A stretch of DNA of 64,000 nt from Clostridium tunisiense TJ (GTDB taxonomy: Bacteria > Bacillota > Clostridia > Clostridiales > Clostridiaceae). The DNA lies in NCBI RefSeq assembly GCF_000300195.1, contig NZ_AMQH01000002.1, forward strand, positions 310,001 to 374,000, written 5' to 3'. Made by a program: the position numbers and the translations under genes. This document shows, piece by piece, positions 47,247 to 54,988 of this stretch. Within the stretch, counting starts at the first letter, position 1, and each line of letters opens with the position of its first letter. Below the pieces are notes generated by a model. It saw nothing but the letters and a program-made list of their open reading frames with translations, was not told the origin of the DNA and made no database searches.

Positions 47247-47266
47247 GACCTCATCTCCCTTACTAA

Positions 47267-47301
47267 ACTCTACCCACTGGAAGGTATCCAGTGGGTAGAG
47301 T
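47267..47301 (-). terminator. Intercistronic hairpin between binding protein and permease genes
   Basis: A 14-bp perfect stem ACTCTACCCACTGG with a 7-base loop and a short T tail lies 56 bases past the binding-protein stop codon. It probably stabilises the upstream message or ends part of the transcripts. Confidence 0.7.
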
Positions 47302-47356
47302 ATTTTGTTTAACTCACATTGCCTTTGTTGGAATTTTTACAATATTCTATTATTGA

Positions 47357-48208
47357 CTATTCTACTTGCTCATTAGCATTAACAACGAACTCTTCAATTT
47401 TTCCTTCTTTAATTAGTCTATCTAAAGTTTTATTAATTGCTTCAATAAAGGCCTCATCACCTTTTTTAACAGCCACTGAAGAGCCTTGCTCTCCTTCTTC
47501 AACTTTAAAAGTAGCTTCAGTTATAGCTAAGTCCTTATTCTTCTCTACATAAAACTTTGCAACTGGTACTTCAACTACTATAGCATCTACTTTTTTGTTT
47601 TTAAGCTCTAAAACTAAATCTGTAACCTTTCCAAGACCTTTTACATTTGCAGCCTCAATTTGAGTTTTGGCAAGTTCCTCTTGGATTGCTCCCTTTTGTG
47701 CCCCAATTTCTTTTCCTTTTAAATCAGCTAAAGTTTTATACTTATCCTTATCTTCTGCTCTTACAATAACTGCATGCTGAGCTGTATAATAAATTTTTGA
47801 AAAATCCACACTTTGCTTTCTTTCTTCTGTAGGATTCATTCCTGCTAGGACCATATCAACCTTTCCAGTTTTAAGAGCTGCTATAAGTCCATCAAATTTC
47901 ATATCATTTATTTCTAACTCCACACCTAAATCTTTGGCTATTTCCTGAGCAATATTTACATCAAAACCTATGATTGTATCTTTTCCGTCTATTTCTTTGT
48001 GAAACTCATAGGGTGGATAATCTGCACTTGTTCCAATAACTAATTTCTTAGCTTCCTTCACTTTATCTAAGGTTGTTGCTATAACTTGTTTATTTGAAGC
48101 TTCTTTACTAGCATCTTCTCCTCTACTATTACCACAACCTACAAAGGATAAACCTATAACTCCTGCTAAAACACCAACTGCTAATTTTTTTAATAAATTT
48201 TTTTTCAT
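47357..48208 (-). CDS. Amino-acid ABC transporter substrate-binding lipoprotein
   Basis: The 283-residue SBP_bac_3 family protein has a lipoprotein signal peptide with lipobox LSFVGC. The mature fold has the two lobes typical of ArtP/GlnH proteins: IGTSADYPPYEFH at the start, IGFDVNIAQEIAKDLGVELE, and VDMVLAGMNPTEERKQSVDFS with the conserved Arg for the ligand carboxylate. The ATG at 48208 follows ACAGGAGGTCAG; the 20 codons open upstream are excluded. A promoter overlapped by ArgR-like boxes suggests the ligand is arginine, though lysine, ornithine or cystine cannot be ruled out. Confidence 0.94.
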   Translation of the reverse strand: MKKNLLKKLAVGVLAGVIGLSFVGCGNSRGEDASKEASNKQVIATTLDKVKEAKKLVIGTSADYPPYEFHKEIDGKDTIIGFDVNIAQEIAKDLGVELEINDMKFDGLIAALKTGKVDMVLAGMNPTEERKQSVDFSKIYYTAQHAVIVRAEDKDKYKTLADLKGKEIGAQKGAIQEELAKTQIEAANVKGLGKVTDLVLELKNKKVDAIVVEVPVAKFYVEKNKDLAITEATFKVEEGEQGSSVAVKKGDEAFIEAINKTLDRLIKEGKIEEFVVNANEQVE

Positions 48209-48242
48209 TTTCCTGACCTCCTGTAAGTTTTTGTTTTCCATG

Positions 48243-48278
48243 TGTATAATTATACATCTATTACTCATAATTATGCAA
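48243..48278 (-). promoter_or_regulatory. Promoter overlapped by two ArgR-like boxes
   Basis: TTGCAT (48273-48278), 18 bases and TATAAT (48249-48254) form the promoter. TGTATAATTATACA (48243-48256) covers the -10, and CATAATTATG (48266-48275) covers the -35. Their centres are 21 bases apart, as for paired ARG boxes. Confidence 0.5.
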
Positions 48279-48699
48279 GTATTTTTTATAAAATTTATTT
48301 TGTTATTTTTAGGAACACTTTAAAACTTAGTAGGACAGCCATTTTAATCACTTTGAAAACGTTTGTATATTTCTTTAACCTTTATAACTATGCATAATAT
48401 ACAGAATTTGTGCATAAATCTGAATATTGAAACTCAATTATAAGGATAAAATTTCACCTATTACAGAAAATCCACTCCAATATCTAATTGTTTAATACAG
48501 CATGTTGTTTATCTAAAAGCTATAAACATCCTCAGTAGCAAAATACCCAGGATAAATAAAATAAAAACTAGCCTTGTTCCTGGACCTTCTTCATAAAAGT
48601 CACTGGAATAGACTAGTTTTAAAATGGGTTATTTAATATACTTTCACTACTTCTATTTACTATATATTTTTATTTACTCCAATTTGCTGTTAAAATCAT
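48279..48699. other. Intergenic region ABC operon / larC
   Basis: There is no gene here. It is AT-rich. A loose inverted repeat around 48560-48620 (AAACTAGCC / GACTAGTTT) lies past the larC stop codon and is a possible terminator. Confidence 0.4.
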
Positions 48700-50217
48700 C
48701 TACATATTCTTCCTTATCTCATTATAAACTTCTTCAAGGGTTACTTTATTCTTCCTAGCAAGCTCCTTACAGCAATCATACTCACCCTTAAATTTTATAA
48801 CCTGACCATTAAGGATTCCTCTTTTCACCGTAGCTTCACCATACTTGGTACTAACTTTTATAAAATCTCTCTTTAGCATCACCTTTTGCACTTCATATTT
48901 TCTTATTCCAAAGGTGGTGGTTTCACGAAGTAAAATTTCTTCTACTTCTCCTTGAAGCTTATGAGGTGCAAGTACCGTAAGCTTTTGAGCTGGTCTTCCC
49001 TTTTTCATGATTATTGGAGTTAGGTAAACATCCTTAGCGCCTATTTTAAATAGTTTTTCAAAGATGTAATCATAAAATTCACTATTCATATCATCAATAT
49101 TACACTCAGTTATGATTTCTCTTTCCTCTTCAAAATCTGAAGAGCTTGAAGTTTCTTCATAATGTCCAAGATAAACTCTAAGCACATTAGGAATTTCTGT
49201 ATCACGATTTCCAACCCCGTAGGCTACTTTATCTATGATAAAATCTATATCCTTAGTAAACTTATCTACAACTACCTTTAAAATTGCCGCTCCTGTAGGA
49301 GTAGTGGTTTCAAAAGGTACAGCTCCCTTTGTCACTGGCACTCCCTTTAAAATTTCTGAAGTTGCTGGGGCCGGCACTGGCATAAGTCCGTGGGCACACT
49401 TAACAAAGCCTCCACCTACTTCAATAGGAGATCCTAAAATTCTATCAACCTTTAGATAGTCAAGGCAAATAGCCCCTCCAACAATATCAACTATTGAATC
49501 AGTAGCTCCTACCTCATGGAAATGCACTTCATAAATTGGTTTTCCATGAACCTTAGCTTCGGCTTCTGCCACCTGTTTAAAAATATCTATACTTAGCTTT
49601 TTTACATTTTCCTTTAACTCACTTTTATTAATAAGTTCTTCAATGACATATAGGTTCCTGTGTTCATGATGGTGAGAATGGCCTCCTTCATGACTATGGC
49701 TGTGATCATGTGTATGTGCTTCACCTTCATGGATATGTTCATTGTGAGGACTACCCTCGCTATTTTCATTGCAGTAATGGTGACTATGATTATGTCCATG
49801 ACTATGCTGATGAGTATGTTCATGGTCATGGTTATTCAGGTGGTGATTATGTTCTCCATGACAGTGTTTGTTCTCATCCTTGTGACTATGCTTATTCTCT
49901 TCATGAATATGCTCATTGCTATGATGCTGATGTAAATGCGCAACTTCCTTATGATTATGGTCCTCATGAGATGCATCTTGATTTTCATGATTATGATGTT
50001 CATAGTCTTGTGATTGATTAAGGAGAATAACATCAACCTTAGTTCCTGTTATCCCTTTTCTTGCATCCTTTTTAATTTTTATTTCATATTCATGATTTAG
50101 ACCAAGTTTCTTAAGTTCTTCAATTAAATAATTGCTATCCACCCCTAGATCAATCATGGCCCCTAGATGCATATCTCCACTAATCCCCGAAAAAGTATCG
50201 TAATATAAAACCTTCAT
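48700..50217 (-). CDS. larC: Nickel pincer cofactor biosynthesis protein LarC with His-rich insertion
   Basis: LarC (505 residues) is the CTP-dependent nickel insertase that completes the NPN cofactor of lactate racemase-type enzymes. The N-terminal YYDTFSGISGDMHLGAM, EVHFHEVGATDSIVDIVG, and C-terminal NIDDMNSE and TPIIMKKGRPAQKL are family-typical. The LarC1 and LarC2 parts are in one frame, whereas Lactobacillus uses a frameshift. A His-rich stretch (about residues 73-187, 42 His in about 115 residues, with His-Asp/Glu/Asn/Ser alternation) is inserted after the first subdomain and probably stores or channels Ni2+. No larA, larB or larE gene is in the window. Confidence 0.95.
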   Translation of the reverse strand: MKVLYYDTFSGISGDMHLGAMIDLGVDSNYLIEELKKLGLNHEYEIKIKKDARKGITGTKVDVILLNQSQDYEHHNHENQDASHEDHNHKEVAHLHQHHSNEHIHEENKHSHKDENKHCHGEHNHHLNNHDHEHTHQHSHGHNHSHHYCNENSEGSPHNEHIHEGEAHTHDHSHSHEGGHSHHHEHRNLYVIEELINKSELKENVKKLSIDIFKQVAEAEAKVHGKPIYEVHFHEVGATDSIVDIVGGAICLDYLKVDRILGSPIEVGGGFVKCAHGLMPVPAPATSEILKGVPVTKGAVPFETTTPTGAAILKVVVDKFTKDIDFIIDKVAYGVGNRDTEIPNVLRVYLGHYEETSSSSDFEEEREIITECNIDDMNSEFYDYIFEKLFKIGAKDVYLTPIIMKKGRPAQKLTVLAPHKLQGEVEEILLRETTTFGIRKYEVQKVMLKRDFIKVSTKYGEATVKRGILNGQVIKFKGEYDCCKELARKNKVTLEEVYNEIRKNM

Positions 50218-50237
50218 TGTACTTCCTACCTTTCCCC

Positions 50238-50939
50238 TTATGAGCTTCTCATTTTTATTAATGCTTCTAATATTGCTAAATCCTCTTTAGTAGTTATCTT
50301 TAAATTTAGTTTATCTCCTTGTACTAAATATACCTGCCCACTTAAACGAAATACTAACTGACAATCATCAGTAGCATCCTCCACACTATTCTTCACTGCA
50401 AAGTCATGAGCCTGTGAAATAACCTGAAACTTAAAACTTTGAGGTGTTTGTGCCATAAAAAGTTCTTTTCTTACTGGAACTTCTGTAATTACATTTCCAT
50501 CCTTACTTTGTACAATAGTATCCGTAGCAGCAATCACTGTGTTTACTGCACCAAACTCCTTTGCCTTAGCTATGTTATCTGTAATAATTTTATGAGATAC
50601 TAAAGGTCTAGCCCCATCATGTATTAGTACAATATCTTCACCCTGCACCTCACTACTTATTGCCTTTAACCCATTACGAACGGATTCCTGCCTTGTAGTG
50701 CCTCCTTCAGCTATCCACATAACTTTTTTCAGCTCATACTTTTCTATTAATTCCTTAATATTATCCTTCCATTCCTTTAAGCAAACAACTGCTATAGCCT
50801 GGATATCCTCATGGGTTTCAAAGCTTTCTAAAGTATGTATAATTATAGGTTTATCATTAACTTCTGTAAATTGCTTAGGCTCACTTGTAGCCCCCATTCT
50901 TGTTCCTTTTCCACCTGCTAAAACAATAGCTATATTCAT
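50238..50939 (-). CDS. ispD: 2-C-methyl-D-erythritol 4-phosphate cytidylyltransferase
   Basis: IspD (233 residues) transfers CMP to MEP in the isoprenoid MEP pathway. Nucleotide-binding AIVLAGGKGTRMG is at the N-terminus, HDGARPLVS near 105, and VRKELFMAQTPQSF and ATDDCQLV follow. The gene starts 152 bases downstream of the manC 3' fragment and ends 21 bases before larC. IspD-like proteins with this motif set can be CDP-ribitol-forming (TarI); the length and PQSF/DDCQLV motifs fit either, but IspD is favoured because ispE is separate and no tarJ is near. Confidence 0.88.
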   Translation of the reverse strand: MNIAIVLAGGKGTRMGATSEPKQFTEVNDKPIIIHTLESFETHEDIQAIAVVCLKEWKDNIKELIEKYELKKVMWIAEGGTTRQESVRNGLKAISSEVQGEDIVLIHDGARPLVSHKIITDNIAKAKEFGAVNTVIAATDTIVQSKDGNVITEVPVRKELFMAQTPQSFKFQVISQAHDFAVKNSVEDATDDCQLVFRLSGQVYLVQGDKLNLKITTKEDLAILEALIKMRSS

Positions 50940-51051
50940 GTTAGTCCTCCAATTATTGTTTGTTTTAATACTATTTCTGCAACTTTAGTTATAATTCCTT
51001 CTATTTTAATATAGTCTTTCTAATATTTACTTTTTTTTATTCATATGGAAA

Positions 51052-51076
51052 AGAGCCATACACACCGTATGGCTCT
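51052..51076 (-). terminator. Terminator of manC
   Basis: The stem AGAGCCATA / TATGGCTCT with a 7-base loop is followed on the minus strand by TTTTCC. It lies 14 bases past the manC stop codon. Confidence 0.88.
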
Positions 51077-51090
51077 AAAAACTATAAATT

Positions 51091-51585
51091 TTACAAAAAC
51101 TCCTCTAACCCCTTCTGATCCTTCAATCCATTAAGAAGGTGTTTAATTTCTTGGTCTTTTGACTTATCCATCACAAGAATAACATCCCCAGCGTCAACAA
51201 CAACCAAATCTTTTACTCCAAATCCAATAATAAGCTTTTTATCACCAAATACAGAACAATTTTCACTTCCTTCTAGATACACATTACCGGAAATGTCATT
51301 TCCTCTGTAATTTGATAAAAATCTTGAAAGTGCAGCAAAAGTTCCTATATCATCCCATGTAAATTCACACTTTATCACATAGGCTTTTCTGGTTTTCTGC
51401 ATAATACCGAAATCAACAGATATGCCATCGATTATTTCATACTGTTCCTTTATAACTTCATTTTCACACTCTTCACCAATGTGCATATAAATCTCACTAA
51501 TAGATTTATGCATCTTTGGTAAATATCTTTGCATTTCTCTTAAGAACACATCTGCTCTCCAAACCAAAATACTATCCACCTTCAT
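51091..51585 (-). CDS. manC: Mannose-1-phosphate guanylyltransferase, C-terminal part (gene split by element)
   Basis: It encodes the C-terminal 156 residues of ManC, beginning at WRADVFLREMQRYLP, preceded by eight residues (MKVDSILV) that come from the inserted element. The conserved FTWDDIGTFAAL (W-x-D-(I/V)-G) and the C-terminal beta-helix region with VVVDAGDVILVMDKSKDQEIKHL are intact. No ribosome site precedes the ATG at 51585, so in the present arrangement it is probably not translated well. Joined at the 13-bp repeat to the 5' part at 54989-55672 it gives one uninterrupted 354-residue protein. It lacks frameshifts and stops, unlike a decaying remnant. Confidence 0.85.
   Translation of the reverse strand: MKVDSILVWRADVFLREMQRYLPKMHKSISEIYMHIGEECENEVIKEQYEIIDGISVDFGIMQKTRKAYVIKCEFTWDDIGTFAALSRFLSNYRGNDISGNVYLEGSENCSVFGDKKLIIGFGVKDLVVVDAGDVILVMDKSKDQEIKHLLNGLKDQKGLEEFL
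51549..51577. repeat. attL-type junction of the manC element
   Basis: The 13-bp core CATCTGCTCTCCA (51549-51561) is followed inside the element by the arm AAAATACTATCC (51566-51577), the exact reverse complement of an arm at the other junction. Confidence 0.85.
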
Positions 51586-51591
51586 AATATA
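51562..51591 (+). promoter_or_regulatory. Sigma-K-like promoter of the recombinase operon
   Basis: AACC (51562-51565), 17 bases, then CATAATATA (51583-51591). The -10 is identical to that of manC at 55705. The promoter overlaps the att arm, so recombinase binding could block it. Confidence 0.5.
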
Positions 51592-51656
51592 AAATCTACT
51601 ACTTATTACTTACAAAGTTGAATATATATAAATAAACCAATTATTCTGGAGGATTT

Positions 51657-51836
51657 ATGCCTAATCAATACACTAAAGTCCAACTCCAGTTAGAAATTGA
51701 GAAACCAAAGGATATAGAACCCTTACAAAAGGAATTTACTAAGGCATACTTTTCACTGATTAAGAATTGTCTACCTAAAAACAAGGCCATTATTGATGAA
51801 CTAATAAATAAAATCCATAAAGAGTTTAGGGATTAG
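51657..51836 (+). CDS. 59-residue protein upstream of the recombinase (possible directionality factor)
   Basis: The short ORF starts at ATG 51657 with TGGAGGATTT upstream and ends 13 bases before the recombinase start, so the two are almost certainly co-transcribed. The 59 residues (MPNQYTKVQLQLEIEKPKD...) are mostly helical with mixed charge: Lys-rich N-half, and a C-half LIKNCLPKNKAIIDELINKI. I recognise no family. Size and position recall SprB (58 residues) and other recombination directionality factors that allow a serine integrase to excise its element. That role is inferred from context only. Confidence 0.6.
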   Translation: MPNQYTKVQLQLEIEKPKDIEPLQKEFTKAYFSLIKNCLPKNKAIIDELINKIHKEFRD

Positions 51837-51849
51837 AAAGAGGGATTTT

Positions 51850-53463
51850 ATGAAGGCTGCTATTTATGCAAGAAAATCTAAACTCACTGAAAAAGGAGAT
51901 TCCATTGAAAATCAAATAAAACTTTGCAAAGATTATCTTTCCCATATGTCTATAGAAGAAATTTTTATTTATAAAGATGAAGGTTTTTCTGGTAAAAATA
52001 CAGATAGACCTGGATTCACCCAAATGATAGAAGATGCAAAAAAGCAAAAATTTAATATACTTGTATGCTATAAGCTAGATAGAATTAGCAGAAATGTGGC
52101 CGACTTTTCTGCCCTAACTAAAGATCTTGAAACCCTTAGCATATCATTTATTTCAGTTAATGAACAATTCGACACCTCTTCTGCCATGGGTCGGGCCATG
52201 ATGTATATAGCTAGTGTGTTTTCTCAATTAGAAAGAGAAACCATTTCATCCAGGGTAAGAGATAATATGTATGCTTTAGCTGAAGCAGGTAAATGGCTTG
52301 GGGGCACTCCCCCCACTGGCTACAACACTGAAAGACTAAAATTAAAAGATGCCACCGGCAAGGATAGATCCTTCTGTATTTTAGTCCCAATACCAGTGGA
52401 ATTGGAGTTAGTAAAACTTATATATGATAAATATTTAGAAGTTAAGAGTATGAGTAAGGTGGAAAAGTACCTGATATGCAACGATATTAAAACAAAAAAT
52501 AACAAAAATTGGTCACTGGCCTCCATAAACTCAGTTCTTACAGCTCCTGTTTATGTAAAAGCTGATAACAAGGTTACACAATACCTAAAATCTATAGGAA
52601 TAAAGGTCAACGGTAAGCCTGATGGTATTCATGGTATATTAACCTATAAAAAACGGAAAGGAAAAAGTGGATCCAATAGAGTGAAAGATACCTGCCAATG
52701 GATAGCCTCTGTATCCTTCCATGAAGGTATAATATCAGCTGATAAGTGGATAAAGGTTCAAGAAATTATAACTTTAAATAAAGATAAAGCTCCAGCATTG
52801 GGTTCAAGTGGGGAAGCTCTTCTCAGCGGGATTATTAAATGTAGCAATTGCGATAGCCCAATGAGAGTAGCCTATGGTAAGCAATATGCTACTAGTGGAA
52901 GAAAAAAATACTATTACATGTGTACTTTAAAATGTAAATCAAGGAAAACCAAATGTGCAAACAGTAATATTAACGGTGCAGATTTAGATGCATTAATCCT
53001 TGAAGAATTAAAAAAATTAACTTTGGATAAAAGTACTCTAATAGAGGAATTAAAAAAGTATAAACACGAACTAGAAGCTGCTACAGAAAATCTAGTGATA
53101 AAAAAGCTTAACATTTCAATTGATAAAAATGAAGAAATGGTAGATAACTTATTGAATAACTTAAGCTTAACCAAGGATATAGAAACAGCAACCATACTTT
53201 TAAATAAAATTAGCCACTTAAAAACCGAAAATAAGGCTCTAAGAAATAAAATTAATAAGCTTGAATTTCAAAGCACTCCTGAAGAAAATGCCCTAAATAA
53301 TTTAGAGGAAATACAAAATACTTTTATGGATTTATCTACGTTCTCCTCTTTTGCCTCTGTTTCCGAAAAAAGAAAACTACTATCATCTATAATCCATAAG
53401 GTCTATGCAAATGGGGACACAGGAAAAGTCCTAATAAAATTTAAAGGAGTAGAACCGCAATAA
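51850..53463 (+). CDS. Large serine recombinase of the manC element
   Basis: The 537-residue recombinase has an N-terminal resolvase catalytic domain (1-150) with nucleophile Ser10 in YARKSKL, LDRISRN and the AMGRAMMYIASVFSQLERE region including the active-site arginines. A recombinase domain follows (about 165-290), then a zinc ribbon with CSNC and C-x3-C type pairs (about 338-375), a coiled-coil segment (about 395-480) and a short beta C-terminus. Length and layout are like SpoIVCA and SprA. It sits 10 bases from nothing but its own upstream ORF, at the left end of the element, and should act on the repeats at 51549 and 55066. Confidence 0.95.
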   Translation: MKAAIYARKSKLTEKGDSIENQIKLCKDYLSHMSIEEIFIYKDEGFSGKNTDRPGFTQMIEDAKKQKFNILVCYKLDRISRNVADFSALTKDLETLSISFISVNEQFDTSSAMGRAMMYIASVFSQLERETISSRVRDNMYALAEAGKWLGGTPPTGYNTERLKLKDATGKDRSFCILVPIPVELELVKLIYDKYLEVKSMSKVEKYLICNDIKTKNNKNWSLASINSVLTAPVYVKADNKVTQYLKSIGIKVNGKPDGIHGILTYKKRKGKSGSNRVKDTCQWIASVSFHEGIISADKWIKVQEIITLNKDKAPALGSSGEALLSGIIKCSNCDSPMRVAYGKQYATSGRKKYYYMCTLKCKSRKTKCANSNINGADLDALILEELKKLTLDKSTLIEELKKYKHELEAATENLVIKKLNISIDKNEEMVDNLLNNLSLTKDIETATILLNKISHLKTENKALRNKINKLEFQSTPEENALNNLEEIQNTFMDLSTFSSFASVSEKRKLLSSIIHKVYANGDTGKVLIKFKGVEPQ

Positions 53464-53499
53464 GGCTCTACTCCCTTTATAAACATTCTTATTTATCAG

Positions 53500-54804
53500 T
53501 TACCCTTTAATAGCAAATTCTTTAGACTCTGGTAACGTAAGCATTACCCAGAAAAGGAAGGATAAAATTTGAACTTCAAATATGTTATAAAACATACCTA
53601 AAAATCCTAAGATTAAACATGATAATACTTTTAATTTGTTTTGTCTATGATTCATAATTATGGAGAGTAAAAATAATATATAAACTAAAGTTCCAACTAT
53701 CCCCGTTTCAACTAGCACTTTTATATACTCATTATCTGCGTAAAAGCCCTCAGCAATCTCATATTTACCATACTGCTCAGGGGAAATAATTAAACTTGCT
53801 GCATCTCCATAAGTTCCGAACCCTGTACCTAGTATTGGATTTTCTTTAAATATTGCTATTCCCTTTGTCACTGAAAATATCCTACCATCAGTTTTACTCT
53901 TTGAGATTATTTCTGGATTTGATAATTCAGTAAATCTATCTACAGCAGAACTTTTCGGCTTAGTATTTATTTGCATATTAATCTTTTCATTTATATTGTC
54001 AGCAAACTTAGGATAGTACACACTAAGCGTATTTACTATAAACATAACAGCTGCAGCCATTATAATCGTTGCTGCAAAGGTTCTTACCATGAGCATTTTA
54101 TCAACAATGAAAAAACATACTAAAATAAAAAAACCTAGGGCTATCATACTACTTCTAGATGCAGTTAGAGCAAGAGTAGCAAGAGTAAATACGTAGAAAA
54201 TTTTATTTACTTTTAATGATATCACCCTCTGCAAGTAAAAAATTATTATAATTGAAAATAACAAATATGCTCCAAAGGTGTTTGGATTATTGAACATTCC
54301 ATAAACTCTAAGGTAATTGTCTGCATAGACAATTGATTTAGTCCAAGCTGATGGAAATAAAAGAGTCTTACTTGTAATCTTTTCTATAAAAGATAGAAAA
54401 GAAAGTATAATAGCATTATAAATAATCCCTTTTGAAAAAATCCTATAGAACCTATTATCTAAATTAGTATGCCTAAGCATGAAGTAAACTATATAATAAA
54501 TAAATATACTTCTTGTCTCTATTAGATAAGATTTTATTCCTACATTATTTATAAATATTGTACTTATAAATGCTAATATTAAAAATCCTGCATAGAAAAT
54601 ATCAGTTAAGTTCAACTTTATTCTAAATCTACTTTTTATCATGTATAAAGCAAAAGTAATCAAAATCATAATATCTGGTATTAATTTTACCTTTGGGCTT
54701 GTAAAAGTAGAAATTACTTCTCTGTAAGGAATAAATATCACCAAAAAAATTAATAAAAAGCTAAGTAATTTTTCATATATTAAAGATATATTCTTAAGAC
54801 TCAC
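53500..54804 (-). CDS. O-antigen ligase/polymerase-like membrane protein (cargo of the element)
   Basis: The 434-residue protein with about 11-12 transmembrane segments is of the Wzy/WaaL (O-antigen ligase domain) type. The large extracytoplasmic loop (about 250-340) carries GTGFGTYG, the family's loop signature, with an Arg-rich start (RSSM, near 215). Members polymerise or ligate lipid-linked oligosaccharides at the outer face of the membrane. It begins at GTG 54804 after AAGGAG. It is inside the inserted element and would be removed if the element is excised, while the flanking manC gene becomes whole. Its strand matches manC, so it could be a trapped member of the original polysaccharide locus. 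Confidence 0.85.
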   Translation of the reverse strand: MSLKNISLIYEKLLSFLLIFLVIFIPYREVISTFTSPKVKLIPDIMILITFALYMIKSRFRIKLNLTDIFYAGFLILAFISTIFINNVGIKSYLIETRSIFIYYIVYFMLRHTNLDNRFYRIFSKGIIYNAIILSFLSFIEKITSKTLLFPSAWTKSIVYADNYLRVYGMFNNPNTFGAYLLFSIIIIFYLQRVISLKVNKIFYVFTLATLALTASRSSMIALGFFILVCFFIVDKMLMVRTFAATIIMAAAVMFIVNTLSVYYPKFADNINEKINMQINTKPKSSAVDRFTELSNPEIISKSKTDGRIFSVTKGIAIFKENPILGTGFGTYGDAASLIISPEQYGKYEIAEGFYADNEYIKVLVETGIVGTLVYILFLLSIIMNHRQNKLKVLSCLILGFLGMFYNIFEVQILSFLFWVMLTLPESKEFAIKG

Positions 54805-54988
54805 AAAAACAACTCCTTATCTCTAACTAATTTATGACTTTTCCAAATTGTTGTAAGTTACGTATATTTTATACTATAACTAATCCTAATTCTATACCCA
54901 TTATTTAAGTATACCTCTAAACCATTTACTTATCCAGCAAAGTTTGAAGAAAAAAAACAAGAACATTTAATTATATGCATATATTTAA

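Noticed and set aside
49614..50036. Several open frames on both strands over 49.6-50.0 kb, rich in Met, Ile and Val
   Set aside because: They are out-of-frame and antisense readings of the CAT/CAC-rich His stretch of larC, without ribosome sites or family similarity.
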